A stretch of 60,516 bases of DNA from Campylobacteraceae bacterium. Lineage in GTDB: Bacteria; Campylobacterota; Campylobacteria; Campylobacterales; Campylobacteraceae. A model generated the notes under the pieces. That model was not told where the DNA came from. It made no database searches and was given only the letters and a program-made list of their open reading frames with translations. Position 1 is the first letter of the stretch, and the number at the start of each line of letters is the position of its first letter. Shown in pieces: positions 17,862-27,085 of the stretch. The stretch lies in NCBI GenBank assembly GCA_012519705.1, contig JAAYPR010000005.1, forward strand, positions 1 to 60,516, given 5' to 3'. The position numbers were made by a program, and so were the translations under genes.

Positions 17862-18651
17862 TTTTCACCTTTAAATAATTAAAAATCTTTATTAATAAGG
17901 TGGTATTTAACTGATGTGATCGTATAGATTTATCTAAGTCTAGCTCACTATAAAGAGCGTCTATCTGCTCTTTTGGCAAGTTTAAGTTCTTAGCAAGAGT
18001 CTTTCTAGGGCTTGCAAAACAGCGTTTTAAAAACTCTTTGAATTTTGGGTAGTCATCCTTTTCAAGTGTGTTAAATTTCTCTTTTTTGCTAAATTTAACC
18101 ACACTAGACATTACCTTTGGTGGTGGCTCAAAAGAGGTCGGGGGAACGTCAAATAGTAGCTCCATCTCTCCGTTTAGGTCAGCTATAACCGCAAGTGAGT
18201 TAAGTTTGTTTTCAGCCATTACAAACTTTAGAGCAACTTCACGCTGAATCATAACGATAAAACCTAAGCATTTCTCATCATCTATAGCTTTTAAAATGAT
18301 ATTTGTCGCTATGTAGTAAGGCAAATTTGCCACTAGATAGTAACTGTTTTTGCTAAGACCTTCTTTTTGCCAAATTTCTAAAGCATCTCCTAAAATAAGC
18401 TCGAACTGTCCATCTTCAAGCTCTTTTTTAAAACTCTGCTTTAGAATTTCATACAAATCTTTATCAATTTCATAACTTCTAACTCTACTTACCGCTAGAA
18501 GCTCTTTTGTTAAATCACCTAAGCCAGGCCCAATCTCAACTAAATCTGAATTTATTATAGCTAAGTCATTGGGAATCGCTTGGATGATTTTATTTAAAAC
18601 GGTGCTATCTTTTAAAAAGTTTTGACCAAATTTTTTCTTTGCTTTTATCAT
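17842..18651 (-). CDS. rsmA: 16S rRNA dimethyladenosine transferase RsmA
   Basis: It dimethylates two adjacent adenosines near the 3' end of 16S rRNA during small-subunit maturation. The protein begins with KKKFGQNFL, the SAM motif is VEIGPGLGDLTKELL, and the catalytic NLPYYIAT is present. The length of 269 residues is standard. It is the first gene of the rsmA-rnj-kdsD-rluB run and is divergent from hisF. No strong ribosome site is visible before its ATG. Confidence 0.94.
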   Translation of the reverse strand: MIKAKKKFGQNFLKDSTVLNKIIQAIPNDLAIINSDLVEIGPGLGDLTKELLAVSRVRSYEIDKDLYEILKQSFKKELEDGQFELILGDALEIWQKEGLSKNSYYLVANLPYYIATNIILKAIDDEKCLGFIVMIQREVALKFVMAENKLNSLAVIADLNGEMELLFDVPPTSFEPPPKVMSSVVKFSKKEKFNTLEKDDYPKFKEFLKRCFASPRKTLAKNLNLPKEQIDALYSELDLDKSIRSHQLNTTLLIKIFNYLKVKNGREQN

Positions 18652-18673
18652 CTGATGATTTTATCTTAAAAGA

Positions 18674-18695
18674 GTTAATAAAGTGCTTTATTAAC
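18674..18695. promoter_or_regulatory. Inverted repeat between rsmA and hisF
   Basis: In the 90-base gap between divergent genes, 9-bp arms (18674-18682 and 18687-18695) pair around GTGC. The region must carry both promoters. The repeat could be an operator or a leader hairpin; I cannot tell which. Confidence 0.35.
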
Positions 18696-18741
18696 AAAAT
18701 TTCGCTAAAATTCACTCTTAATTTAGAAAAAAGGACTCAAA

Positions 18742-19497
18742 TTGAGTGAATATAAAAAAGTAATTCCATGTCTTGATATGAAGGATGGAAGAGTTGTAAA
18801 AGGGATTAAATTTACAGATTTAAAAGATGCTGGAGACCCAGTTGAAAGTGCGAAAAAATACTGCGAAATGGGAGCAGATGAACTCTGCTTTTTAGATATC
18901 TCAGCGACAAATGAAAACAGAAAAACGACTACCGATATAGCTAGTAAAGTTGCAAAAGCTATAGATATCCCACTAACTGTTGGTGGCGGTATAAGAACTA
19001 TAGAAGATATGGAAGCTTTGTTTAACGCTGGCATTGCAAAAGTTAGCATCAACTCAGCTGCTGTTAAAAACCCAAATTTGATAAAAGAAGCGACTGAAAA
19101 GTTTGGAAAAGATAGAGTCGTAGTTGCGATAGATGTCACAAGAGAAGATGGAAAATACTATGTTTTAACTCATGGTGGCGAAGTTAATACCAAAAAAGAC
19201 GCAATTCTTTGGGCAAAAGAAGTAGAGAGCCTTGGTGCATCTGCCCTACTTCCAACATCTCTTGACAAAGATGGTATGAAAGATGGGTATGATTTAGAAC
19301 TCATAAGAGAGTTTAGAAAAGCTGTAAACATACCTATCATCGCAAGTGGTGGAGCTGGTGAGCTAGTTCACTTTAAAGAGGCTATTTTAAATGGTGCGGA
19401 CGCAGTTTTAGCAGCGTCAGTTTTTCACTTTGGCGAGATAAAAGTTGATGAACTTAAAAACTACCTTGCAGAAAACGGGATAAAAGTTAGGCTGTGA
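18742..19497 (+). CDS. hisF: Imidazole glycerol phosphate synthase cyclase HisF
   Basis: HisF uses ammonia from HisH to close the imidazole ring in histidine biosynthesis, also releasing AICAR. The TIM-barrel protein of 251 residues has the two catalytic aspartates in CLDMKDGRVVKG (about residue 11) and VAIDVTREDG (about residue 130), and the phosphate loops VGGGIRT and ASGGAGE. Translation starts at a TTG after AAAAAAGGA. Other his genes are absent here, so the pathway is dispersed. It heads a tightly coupled trio with the next two genes. Confidence 0.95.
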   Translation: MSEYKKVIPCLDMKDGRVVKGIKFTDLKDAGDPVESAKKYCEMGADELCFLDISATNENRKTTTDIASKVAKAIDIPLTVGGGIRTIEDMEALFNAGIAKVSINSAAVKNPNLIKEATEKFGKDRVVVAIDVTREDGKYYVLTHGGEVNTKKDAILWAKEVESLGASALLPTSLDKDGMKDGYDLELIREFRKAVNIPIIASGGAGELVHFKEAILNGADAVLAASVFHFGEIKVDELKNYLAENGIKVRL

Positions 19498-20039
19498 GTA
19501 AACTAATAGTCTGTGCTGGGAAAATCGAGAGTTTTGAGTTTGCCACTCCTATAGGAATCGGTCTCATAGAAAGTGCTATAAATTTAACTAACATTTTAGC
19601 TGTTAGCAAACAAACAAACGTTAGTGAAGTTATCTTTGTAGGCACTGGTGGGCTCTATAGAGATGGGGAAATTTTAGAAATTTATGAGAGTAAATTAGCC
19701 GTTCAGCATGAAATTTCAGAGCTAGAAAACAACTCTTATAGCCCTATTTTTGCTGAAATTTGCCCGGATGTTTCACGTGAAACATCGGTTATAAACTCAT
19801 CAAATTTTATAACAACTAACAAAGAGTTAGCTAACAAATTCGCTAACCTTGGTTACTTTTTAGAGAATATGGAGTTTTATTCAGTTTATAGGACTTGCCA
19901 GTTTTTTGAAATTCCTTGCTCTGCTATCATCTGTGCTACAAATTTCTGTGATGAAAACGCTCACAAAGAGTTCATAAAAAACCATAACGCCGCAAAAGAA
20001 AAACTTGAAATTTATCTTAAAAGTAAAGGGTTGATTTGA
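19494..20039 (+). CDS. Nucleoside phosphorylase-like protein
   Basis: A 181-residue protein resembling the PNP/MTAN phosphorylase superfamily: [17 protein letters not shown] at the start, a VGTGGLY glycine loop, and [12 protein letters not shown], where MTAN-type enzymes place an acidic residue that contacts the ribose. It is shorter than typical family members (about 230 residues). The substrate is unknown; a purine nucleoside or futalosine-type compound is possible. The start is a GTG overlapping the hisF stop by 4 bases, and its own stop overlaps the rlmN start by 4 bases. Co-translation with hisF and rlmN does not reveal its function. Confidence 0.7.
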   Translation: MSKLIVCAGKIESFEFATPIGIGLIESAINLTNILAVSKQTNVSEVIFVGTGGLYRDGEILEIYESKLAVQHEISELENNSYSPIFAEICPDVSRETSVINSSNFITTNKELANKFANLGYFLENMEFYSVYRTCQFFEIPCSAIICATNFCDENAHKEFIKNHNAAKEKLEIYLKSKGLI

Positions 20040-21109
20040 TAAATATACTTGATTATACAAAAGAAGAGTTAGAAGAATTTATAAAGCCGAAATTTAGAGC
20101 TAAACAAATTTATGAGTGGATATATAAAAAAGATGTTGATAGCTTTGATGAGATGCTAAATTTACCAAAAGATATGAGAAAAGAACTCGCTTCAAAATAC
20201 TACTTTGACCCACTTAAGAAAATCAAAGATGAAATTAGTAGCGATGGAAGTATAAAGTATCTCTTTGAGCTAAAAGATGGCAAAACCATAGAGAGCGTTC
20301 TGCTTCCTATGAAAGATGAGCTTTTTGACGAAGAAGGAAAGAGAATTCGCCATGCAAGATACACCATCTGCGTTAGCTCACAAGTTGGCTGTAAGATAGG
20401 CTGCACATTTTGCCTAACTGCAAAAGGTGGATTTGTTAGAAATTTAACTGCTGGTGAGATAGTAGAGCAAGTTCATTTTATAAAAAAAGAGAATAAAATT
20501 CCCCATGAAAGACGGGTAAATATCGTATTTATGGGGATGGGAGAGCCACTAAATAACCTTGAAAACGTCGCAAAAGCTATCAAAATCTTTACAGATAACG
20601 ACGGACTTGCCATCAGTCCACGCCGTCAAACCATCTCAACAAGTGGCTTAAGCACTCAGATAAAAAAGCTTGGAGAGATGAATTTAGGCGTGCTTCTTGC
20701 CATCTCACTTCACGCTGTCACAGATGAACTTCGTGAAAAACTTATGCCGATAAATAGAGCTTACAACATCGCTTCCATCATGCAAGCGGTTCGTGAGTTT
20801 CCGATAGATATGAGAAAAAGAGTTATGTTTGAGTATCTTATGATAGATGGCTTAAATGACAGCGTCCAAGATGCAAAAACTCTCGTAAAACTACTAAATG
20901 GTATAAAAGCAAAGGTGAATTTAATCTACTTTAACCCACACGAAGGAAGTCAATATGGTCGCCCAAGTGAAGAAAATATGATAAAATTCCAAGACTATCT
21001 CTCAGAAAAAGGCGTAACTTGCACCATAAGAGAGTCTAAAGGGATAGATATAAGTGCTGCTTGTGGACAGTTAAGAGAAAGAGCTGACGCAGAGAGTAGA
21101 AGCAAATAA
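20036..21109 (+). CDS. rlmN: 23S rRNA (adenine-2503-C2)-methyltransferase RlmN
   Basis: A radical-SAM enzyme that methylates A2503 of 23S rRNA and A37 of some tRNAs. The cluster motif is CKIGCTFC (CxxxCxxC, about residues 121-128), preceded by CVSSQVG. The C-terminal cysteine that forms the RNA adduct is in AACGQLRE. The length of 357 residues is normal. The start is a TTG in the 4-base overlap TTGA, with AAAGGG as ribosome site. The gene ends just before a repeat-rich stretch. Confidence 0.95.
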   Translation: MINILDYTKEELEEFIKPKFRAKQIYEWIYKKDVDSFDEMLNLPKDMRKELASKYYFDPLKKIKDEISSDGSIKYLFELKDGKTIESVLLPMKDELFDEEGKRIRHARYTICVSSQVGCKIGCTFCLTAKGGFVRNLTAGEIVEQVHFIKKENKIPHERRVNIVFMGMGEPLNNLENVAKAIKIFTDNDGLAISPRRQTISTSGLSTQIKKLGEMNLGVLLAISLHAVTDELREKLMPINRAYNIASIMQAVREFPIDMRKRVMFEYLMIDGLNDSVQDAKTLVKLLNGIKAKVNLIYFNPHEGSQYGRPSEENMIKFQDYLSEKGVTCTIRESKGIDISAACGQLRERADAESRSK

Positions 21110-21154
21110 TAAACAGTATGTTTGTGAATTTGCAACAAAATACATTACAATCAC

Positions 21155-21383
21155 GTCGTTTTGAGATGGACTTTGTCCGGCGTGCAATCTAGATTTCAAA
21201 TTTTAAAGTATGTTTTTGAAGTCAAAATTTATTAAATTTAACTCTAAAATTTCAAAAACTAGATTGCTTCGTCACTTTATTCCTCGCAATGACGAGATAG
21301 AATGATTATTTATTATTTTGTTCTACACAATGACCTTGTGGAGTCATTGCGAGATTTACGAAGTAAATCGTGGCAATCTAGAC
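21155..21383. repeat. Three copies of a GTCATTGCGAG...GCAATCTAGA interspersed repeat
   Basis: Copies lie at 21155-21193 (diverged, plus), 21258-21295 (minus) and 21343-21383 (plus). Each is about 38 bases, with ends close to GTCATTGCGAG and GCAATCTAGA whose ATTGC and GCAAT parts can pair. The centre of the third copy is a perfect hairpin (GATTTAC-GAA-GTAAATC) and the first has GGAC-TTT-GTCC. An AT-rich flank of about 35 bases before the second copy recurs with a copy near 40250. No gene is visible in 21110-21392. Confidence 0.8.
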
Positions 21384-21394
21384 CTTATATTTTA

Positions 21395-22140
21395 GGCTCA
21401 AGACAACTTAAGCGGGTTTTCTCTTATTAATTTTAGTAATGTTTTATATAAATCTTTATTATCTTTTTTGATATTGTATCTATATTCGCACTCTTTTAAG
21501 TGTAGAATAAAATTATCTCTTTTTATACCTTTGAATTTACTTAGCCTGTGTTTGTAGTATCTCCAGAAGTTTTCTATTCCATTTATATGATTTCTACCAT
21601 TTGCAAACTCATCCTTAGAGTGCTTTACTCTATAGTGAGCCTTAGCACCTTGAGTCTTCTAAACCATCATAAGCTTTCCAACTATCAGAATAAATTACAC
21701 TCTCATTGAGATTACTAAACTCTCTCAAGATAGGCAGTAGTTCTTTACTAGAGCAGTTTTTAACAACTTGAGTATATACATAACCATCTCTTTTAAGCAT
21801 TCCAAATACAGGTGTTTTATTTCCTGCACCCCTGCCTCTTTTACCTCTTATTCTTTTAGCTCCGAAATAGCTCTCATCTATCTCTATCTCGCCACTAAAT
21901 TTAGATATCTTTTCGCACTCATTTGTCATTAAAATTCTAACCTGTTTGAGAATTTTATTTATGCTATTTCTTGAAACACCTGTTAATTCGGCTATTTTTG
22001 TAGCTTCAATATCTATGCAAAAATAGTTAATAATTTCTCTAAATTTCTTCTCTGAAATTCTTGAACGATATATATACTTATTTTTCATCCTTGAAATCAT
22101 AACTTAAAGCTCCTTTGTTAGAGTTTAAGTTGTCTTGAGC
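21395..22140 (-). mobile_element. IS1595-like insertion sequence
   Basis: Terminal inverted repeats of 19 bases match perfectly (21393-21411 and 22125-22143, ends GGCTCAAGACAACTTAA). If the outermost bases are assigned to the target, a 7-base direct repeat TATTTTA flanks the element (21388-21394 and 22141-22147). The family usually makes 8-base duplications, so one base may have changed. One transposase gene fills the inside. The element is about 746 bases and inserted across the stop codon of the neighbouring pseudouridine synthase gene. Confidence 0.85.
21398..22100 (-). pseudogene. IS1595-family transposase, frameshifted
   Basis: The first frame (22100 to 21642, 152 residues) has an HTH-like N-terminus, the IDESYFGAKR motif and SDSWKAYDGL, then stops. 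A second frame resumes near 21658 with AHYRVKHSKDEFANG and HINGIENFWRYYK. It continues to a stop at 21398-21400 inside the left terminal repeat. Together they make a complete IS1595 transposase of about 230 residues with the DDE-type acidic residues, so a single-base indel near 21650-21660 separates them. No clear slippery heptamer is seen at the junction, so inactivation is more likely than programmed frameshifting. Confidence 0.85.
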
Positions 22141-23046
22141 CTATTTTAAAACCAAATTTAAAAACCCACTTCTAGCGTCAAATTTAGACTCTATTTTATA
22201 AATTTCGCCGTTAAACTCAAACTCCAAACTCTGTGAATGTAGAAGTAGTCTTTTAGCTCTAGTTATTTCCGCCCTACTCTTTTCACTAACTTTATCATCC
22301 AAAAACTCTTCAGCAAATTTATCACTCACGCCATACATTGTATCTCCGATGATGGGATGTTTCACGTGAAACAAATGCACTCTTATTTGATGCTGACGCC
22401 CTGTTGTAGGGATACACTCAACCAAAGTCGCATCTAAACTTTCATAATTTTCAACTACTTTAAACATAGTTTTGCTAAATTTGCCATCATCACGGACCTG
22501 AATTCTGTTTTTCAAAGTTGTTGCACTTTTATCAAGCCCTAAATTTGCTACAACTTCAAACTCTTTTTTTATAACTCCTCCAACCATAGCAAGATAAGTT
22601 TTTTTAACTTCTCCATTTTCAAATTTTAGTTTTAACTCTTTTTCTACCGCCCTATTTTTAGATACAAGTAAAACTCCACTTGTCTCTTTGTCAAGTCTAT
22701 GGGCCACGCTTGCATCTCTACCAAAAAGATGCCAAATTTCATCATTCATAGAGTAAGTTGTATTTCTACCGTTTGGATGAGTTAAAACTCCGCTTGGTTT
22801 ATCAAAGACAGCAAAACTCTCATTTTCAAAAATCGGCTTTAAACCCCTTGGCTCACACTCATACTCCACCAAAAAAACATCTCCGTTTAAAACACTGCTT
22901 TTATCTACGCTTTCACCTTTTGAGTTTAGCACCCTGCCCCTATCTATGAGCCTTTGAGCATCTCTCATTGAGTAGCCTAAATTTAGTAAAATTTGATAAC
23001 TTTTTTCATTGTTAGCGACAGCGATTTTCTTTGGAAGATAAGGCAA
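22141..23046 (-). CDS. RluA-family pseudouridine synthase
   Basis: An RNA pseudouridine synthase of 301 residues. An N-terminal S4-like region (GYSMRDAQRLIDRGRV) is followed by the RluA catalytic motif HRLDKETSGVLL with the catalytic Asp, and RQHQIRVHLFHVKHPIIGD. The exact target (RluC, RluD or tRNA type) is not clear. The start is TTG at 23046 after AAAGGA. The stop codon TAG is supplied by the end of the adjoining insertion sequence. Reconstructing the site without the element suggests the original protein had three further residues. Confidence 0.9.
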   Translation of the reverse strand: MPYLPKKIAVANNEKSYQILLNLGYSMRDAQRLIDRGRVLNSKGESVDKSSVLNGDVFLVEYECEPRGLKPIFENESFAVFDKPSGVLTHPNGRNTTYSMNDEIWHLFGRDASVAHRLDKETSGVLLVSKNRAVEKELKLKFENGEVKKTYLAMVGGVIKKEFEVVANLGLDKSATTLKNRIQVRDDGKFSKTMFKVVENYESLDATLVECIPTTGRQHQIRVHLFHVKHPIIGDTMYGVSDKFAEEFLDDKVSEKSRAEITRAKRLLLHSQSLEFEFNGEIYKIESKFDARSGFLNLVLK

Positions 23047-23113
23047 GATTAATCCTTTTATGCTAGAATTTGAAGCTTATAAATTACAATATTTTTGATT
23101 AAAAGAAGGTAAA

Positions 23114-24442
23114 ATGATAGAGAGATATGCACGTGAAGAGATGAAAAATCTATGGACTTTGGAAGCTAAATTTGACGCTTACTTAGAAGTTGAGTTAGCA
23201 GCGGTTAAAGCTTGGAACACACTTGGCTTGATAAACGACACAGACAGTGAAAAAATCCTAAAAAACGCTAAATTTGATATGAAAAGAATAGACGAAATCG
23301 AAGCTGTTGTAAAACACGACGTTATAGCGTTTTTAACAAGTGTGAGCGAGAGCCTTGGGGATGAGAGTCGTTTCGTGCATTACGGTATGACTTCAAGCGA
23401 CTGTATAGACACAGCAAGAGCTATTCAGATGAGAGATAGTCTAAATCTCATCATCAAAGAGTGTCAAAACCTAAAAGAAGCTATCAAAACAAGAGCATAT
23501 GAGCATAAAGAGACTTTGATGGTTGGAAGAAGCCACGGAATTCACGGCGAGCCGATAACTTTCGGGCTAGTTCTTGCCATCTGGTATGATGAAATTGATA
23601 GAGCTATTAAACTTTTAGAGCATGCAAAAGAGACTATTAGCGTTGGTAAGATAAGCGGAGCGATGGGAAATTTCGCACATGCACCACTTGAGCTCGAAGA
23701 GCTAGTTTGTAAAAACTTAGGGCTTAAACCAGCACCCGTTTCAAACCAAATAATTCAAAGAGATAGATACGCTCAGGTCATATCAGCACTTGCCATACTA
23801 GCATCAAGCTGTGAGAAAATCGCCGTTGCTATCCGCCACTTCCAAAGAACAGAAGTTTATGAGTGTGAAGAGTTTTTTGACGCTGAGCAAAAGGGAAGTT
23901 CGGCTATGCCACATAAAAGAAACCCAGTTCTTAGCGAGAACATCACAGGGCTTTGTAGAGTCATCAGAGCTTACACAACCCCTGCTTTAGAAAACGTCGC
24001 TCTTTGGCATGAAAGAGATATAAGTCATAGTTCGGTTGAGCGGTTTATCCTGCCTGATGCGTTTGTGACGACTGACTTTATGCTCTACCGCCTTACAAAT
24101 TTAATCAAAAAAATGTTTGTCTATCCTAAAAATATGATGAAAAACCTAAATTTAACTGGTGGGCTTGTATTTTCCCAAAGAGTTTTGCTAGAACTTCCAA
24201 AACTTGGAGTCTCAAGAGAAGATGCTTATAAAATCGTCCAAAGAAACGCTATGAAAGTTTGGGCTGATTTACAGGACGGAAAAAGTGCTATAAACGACAA
24301 AGGCGAAAGTCTGTTTTTAGAGTATCTTTTAAAAGATGAGGAACTTACTTCAAAGCTAAGTAAAGAAGCGATAATTGAGTGTTTTGACTACTCATACTAC
24401 ACTAAAAATGTGGACGCTATCTTTAAAAGAGTGTTTAAATAA
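23114..24442 (+). CDS. purB: Adenylosuccinate lyase
   Basis: It catalyses two steps of purine synthesis: release of fumarate from SAICAR and from adenylosuccinate. The fumarase/aspartase superfamily signature GSSAMPHKRNP is present (about residues 260-270), with MTSSDCIDTA and GRSHGIHGEP near the active site. The length of 442 residues is normal. An AAGAAGG site precedes the ATG. It precedes the ribonucleotide reductase locus by 75 bases and could share its transcript. Confidence 0.95.
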   Translation: MIERYAREEMKNLWTLEAKFDAYLEVELAAVKAWNTLGLINDTDSEKILKNAKFDMKRIDEIEAVVKHDVIAFLTSVSESLGDESRFVHYGMTSSDCIDTARAIQMRDSLNLIIKECQNLKEAIKTRAYEHKETLMVGRSHGIHGEPITFGLVLAIWYDEIDRAIKLLEHAKETISVGKISGAMGNFAHAPLELEELVCKNLGLKPAPVSNQIIQRDRYAQVISALAILASSCEKIAVAIRHFQRTEVYECEEFFDAEQKGSSAMPHKRNPVLSENITGLCRVIRAYTTPALENVALWHERDISHSSVERFILPDAFVTTDFMLYRLTNLIKKMFVYPKNMMKNLNLTGGLVFSQRVLLELPKLGVSREDAYKIVQRNAMKVWADLQDGKSAINDKGESLFLEYLLKDEELTSKLSKEAIIECFDYSYYTKNVDAIFKRVFK

Positions 24443-24517
24443 TGACATATTAAGCTTAACAGAGTAAAATAGTCTTATTCAAAAAATTACAAAATAATAA
24501 CAAAAACAAGGCAGTAA

Positions 24518-26893
24518 ATGAGAGTAGTAAAAAGAAGCGGTAGAACCGAAGAACTAGATATTACAAAGATTAAAAAATACACAAGTGAGTCTGTAAAAGG
24601 ACTTGATAATGTAAGTTTAAGTGAGCTTGAAGTTGATGCGAAAATTCAGTTTCGCGATATGATAACAACTGAAGAAATTCAGCAAACCCTTATAAAAACA
24701 GCAGTTGATAAAATCGACGTTGACCGTCCAAACTGGACTTTTGTAGCGGCAAGACTTTTTCTTTACGACCTTTATCATAAAGTTACTGGCTTTACAGGAT
24801 ACAACCATTTAAGAGAGTATTTTGAAAAAGGCGAAAAAGCTGGACGTATAATGTTAGGGCTAAAAGAAAAGTATGATTTGGATGACTTAAACGACTATAT
24901 AAAGCCCGAGAGAGATTTGCAGTTTAACTACCTTGGCGTAAAAACTTTATATGATAGATACCTTATAAAAGATAAAAACGCTAAGCCAATAGAACTTCCA
25001 CAGCAGATGTTTATGGCAATAGCGATGTTTTTAGCACAAAACGAACTTGACAACCAAACTTGGGCGAAAAAGTTTTACGACCTAATAAGCAAATTTGAAG
25101 TAATGCTAGCAACCCCTACTCTATCAAACGCAAGGACTACTAGGCATCAGCTCTCATCTTGCTATATCGGCTCAACACCTGATAATATTGAGGGAATTTT
25201 TGATAGCTACAAAGAGATGGCACTTTTATCTAAATTTGGCGGGGGAATCGGCTGGGACTGGAACCAAGTAAGAGCGATGGGCGGAAGTATAGACGGGCAT
25301 AAAAACGCAGCTGGTGGAATCATCCCATTTCTTAAAATCACAAACGACATCGCCGTTGCGGTCGATCAGCTAGGTACTAGAAAAGGGGCGATTTCAGTTT
25401 ATATAGAGCCGTGGCATATGGATATAAGTGACTTTTTGGATTTAAGAAAAAACTCAGGGGAAGAGAGACGTAGAACTCATGAAATTTTCCCATCACTTTG
25501 GATAAATGATTTATTTATGAAAAGAGTTGAAAATGATAAAAAATGGACTCTTTTTGACCCTGTCGATGTGCCAGAGCTAAGCCAGTGTTACGGCGAAGAG
25601 TTTGAGAAAAAATACTGCGAGTATGAAAAAGATGAAACTATCTCTAAAAACATCATGATGGCAAAAGAGCTTTGGAAAAAGATATTAACAGCGTATTTTG
25701 AAGAAGGGATGCCGTTTTTATGCTTTAAAGATACAGCAAACAAAGCCAATCCTAACCCACATAGTGGCTTAATAAGAAGCTCAAATTTATGTACTGAAAT
25801 TTTCCAAAACACAGAGCCAAACTACTATAAAATCAAAGTAGTTTATGAAGATGATAGCGTGGAACTTTTCAACGAAGAAGATGACGTTACAACTGATGGC
25901 GGAGTAAATAAAAAAGCTAAAAAACTAACCGCACTTGACACTATGAATGGTAAAAAAATCTTTATAGTTGAAAAAGAGTGTATTGAGGGAAAAACTGCGG
26001 TTTGCAACCTAGCAAGCGTGAATTTAAGTAAAATTCACACAAAAGAGGACATTGATAGAGTTGTACCGATTGCGATTAGAATGCTTGATAACGTGATAGA
26101 TTTAAACTTCTACCCACACGCTAAAGTTAAAAGAACCAACTTAGCATCCCGCTCAATCGGACTTGGAGTTATGGGCGAGGCTGAAATGCTAGCTACAAAA
26201 GGCATCAAATGGGGAAGTTATGAACATCTTGAGTTGGTTGATAAAATCATGGAAAACATTAGTTACAACGCTATTTTATCATCATCAAATTTAGCTTTAG
26301 AAAAAGGAAAATACCCTGACTTTGAAGGCTCAAACTGGAGCAAAGGTATCATGCCAATAGACGTTGCAAATGAAAACGCTAAAAAGCTTGTCCAAAGAGA
26401 TGACTTGTTTGACGACGGTGCAAGAGACTGGGTGGCTCTAAGAGAAAAAGTTAAAAAAGATGGTATGAGAAATGGCTACTTGATGGCGATAGCTCCAACT
26501 TCAAGCATCAGCATTTTAGTCGGCACTACTCAAACAATAGAGCCTGTTTATAAGAAAAAATGGTATGAAAACAACCTTAGCGGGATGATACCAGTAGTTG
26601 TACCAAATCTAAATTTAGACACTTGGAATTTCTACGACTCAGCTTATGACTTAGACCAGACTATTTTAGTCAAAGCTGCTGCCATTCGTCAAAAGTGGAT
26701 AGATCAAGGTCAAAGCTTAAATATCTTTATGAGACTAGATGTTGCAAGTGGCGGGACTCTTCATCAAATTTACACTCTTGCTTGGAAACTTGGAGTTAAA
26801 TCAACCTACTATCTAAGAAGCCAAAGCCCTGACACAATAGAGGCTGAAAAAGCAGCGATGGATAGAAGCGTAGAGTGCTTTAGTTGTCAGTAA
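24518..26893 (+). CDS. nrdA: Class Ia ribonucleotide reductase, large subunit NrdA
   Basis: The oxygen-dependent reductase subunit that turns ribonucleoside diphosphates into deoxy forms, working with NrdB. The N-terminus is an ATP-cone (VVKRSGRTEELDITKI). Active-site elements include SSCYIGSTPDN, LCTEIFQN and NLASVNLS, and the C-terminal thiol pair is CFSC one residue before the end. The length of 791 residues is typical. Its partner nrdB is not adjacent: the anaerobic nrdD, its radical peptide and nrdG lie between. A large stem-loop follows this gene. Confidence 0.95.
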   Translation: MRVVKRSGRTEELDITKIKKYTSESVKGLDNVSLSELEVDAKIQFRDMITTEEIQQTLIKTAVDKIDVDRPNWTFVAARLFLYDLYHKVTGFTGYNHLREYFEKGEKAGRIMLGLKEKYDLDDLNDYIKPERDLQFNYLGVKTLYDRYLIKDKNAKPIELPQQMFMAIAMFLAQNELDNQTWAKKFYDLISKFEVMLATPTLSNARTTRHQLSSCYIGSTPDNIEGIFDSYKEMALLSKFGGGIGWDWNQVRAMGGSIDGHKNAAGGIIPFLKITNDIAVAVDQLGTRKGAISVYIEPWHMDISDFLDLRKNSGEERRRTHEIFPSLWINDLFMKRVENDKKWTLFDPVDVPELSQCYGEEFEKKYCEYEKDETISKNIMMAKELWKKILTAYFEEGMPFLCFKDTANKANPNPHSGLIRSSNLCTEIFQNTEPNYYKIKVVYEDDSVELFNEEDDVTTDGGVNKKAKKLTALDTMNGKKIFIVEKECIEGKTAVCNLASVNLSKIHTKEDIDRVVPIAIRMLDNVIDLNFYPHAKVKRTNLASRSIGLGVMGEAEMLATKGIKWGSYEHLELVDKIMENISYNAILSSSNLALEKGKYPDFEGSNWSKGIMPIDVANENAKKLVQRDDLFDDGARDWVALREKVKKDGMRNGYLMAIAPTSSISILVGTTQTIEPVYKKKWYENNLSGMIPVVVPNLNLDTWNFYDSAYDLDQTILVKAAAIRQKWIDQGQSLNIFMRLDVASGGTLHQIYTLAWKLGVKSTYYLRSQSPDTIEAEKAAMDRSVECFSCQ

Positions 26894-26909
26894 ATTTAAA
26901 CAAGTAAAT

Positions 26910-26964
26910 AAATCACTCTCGCTGGCAAAATAACAACTTTTAAGGTTGCCAGCGTGGGTGATTT
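26910..26964 (+). terminator. Long interrupted stem-loop after nrdA
   Basis: The arms 26910-26928 and 26946-26964 pair as AAATCAC/GTGATTT and CGCTGGCAA/TTGCCAGCG, with a short mismatched bulge between, around a 17-base loop. There is no strong T tract after it. It may terminate or attenuate nrdA transcription before nrdD, or be a structured leader for nrdD. The gap 26894-27085 contains no gene. Confidence 0.55.
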
Positions 26965-27085
26965 CTAAATTTAACCCTTTTTTATCACACCAAATTTTCA
27001 CTTAAATTCTGTATTTTTAACCCCCCTTTAAAGAGAAATTTACTACAATATTTTCTTAGGACTAATAATATTTTTGGAGTGTAGT

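Noticed and set aside
21155-21383. Possible CRISPR array in the repeat cluster
   Set aside because: Copies are in both orientations, diverged and unevenly spaced, and no cas genes are nearby.
24617-24808. Minus-strand open frame inside nrdA
   Set aside because: Antisense shadow without start signal; nrdA conservation explains the region.
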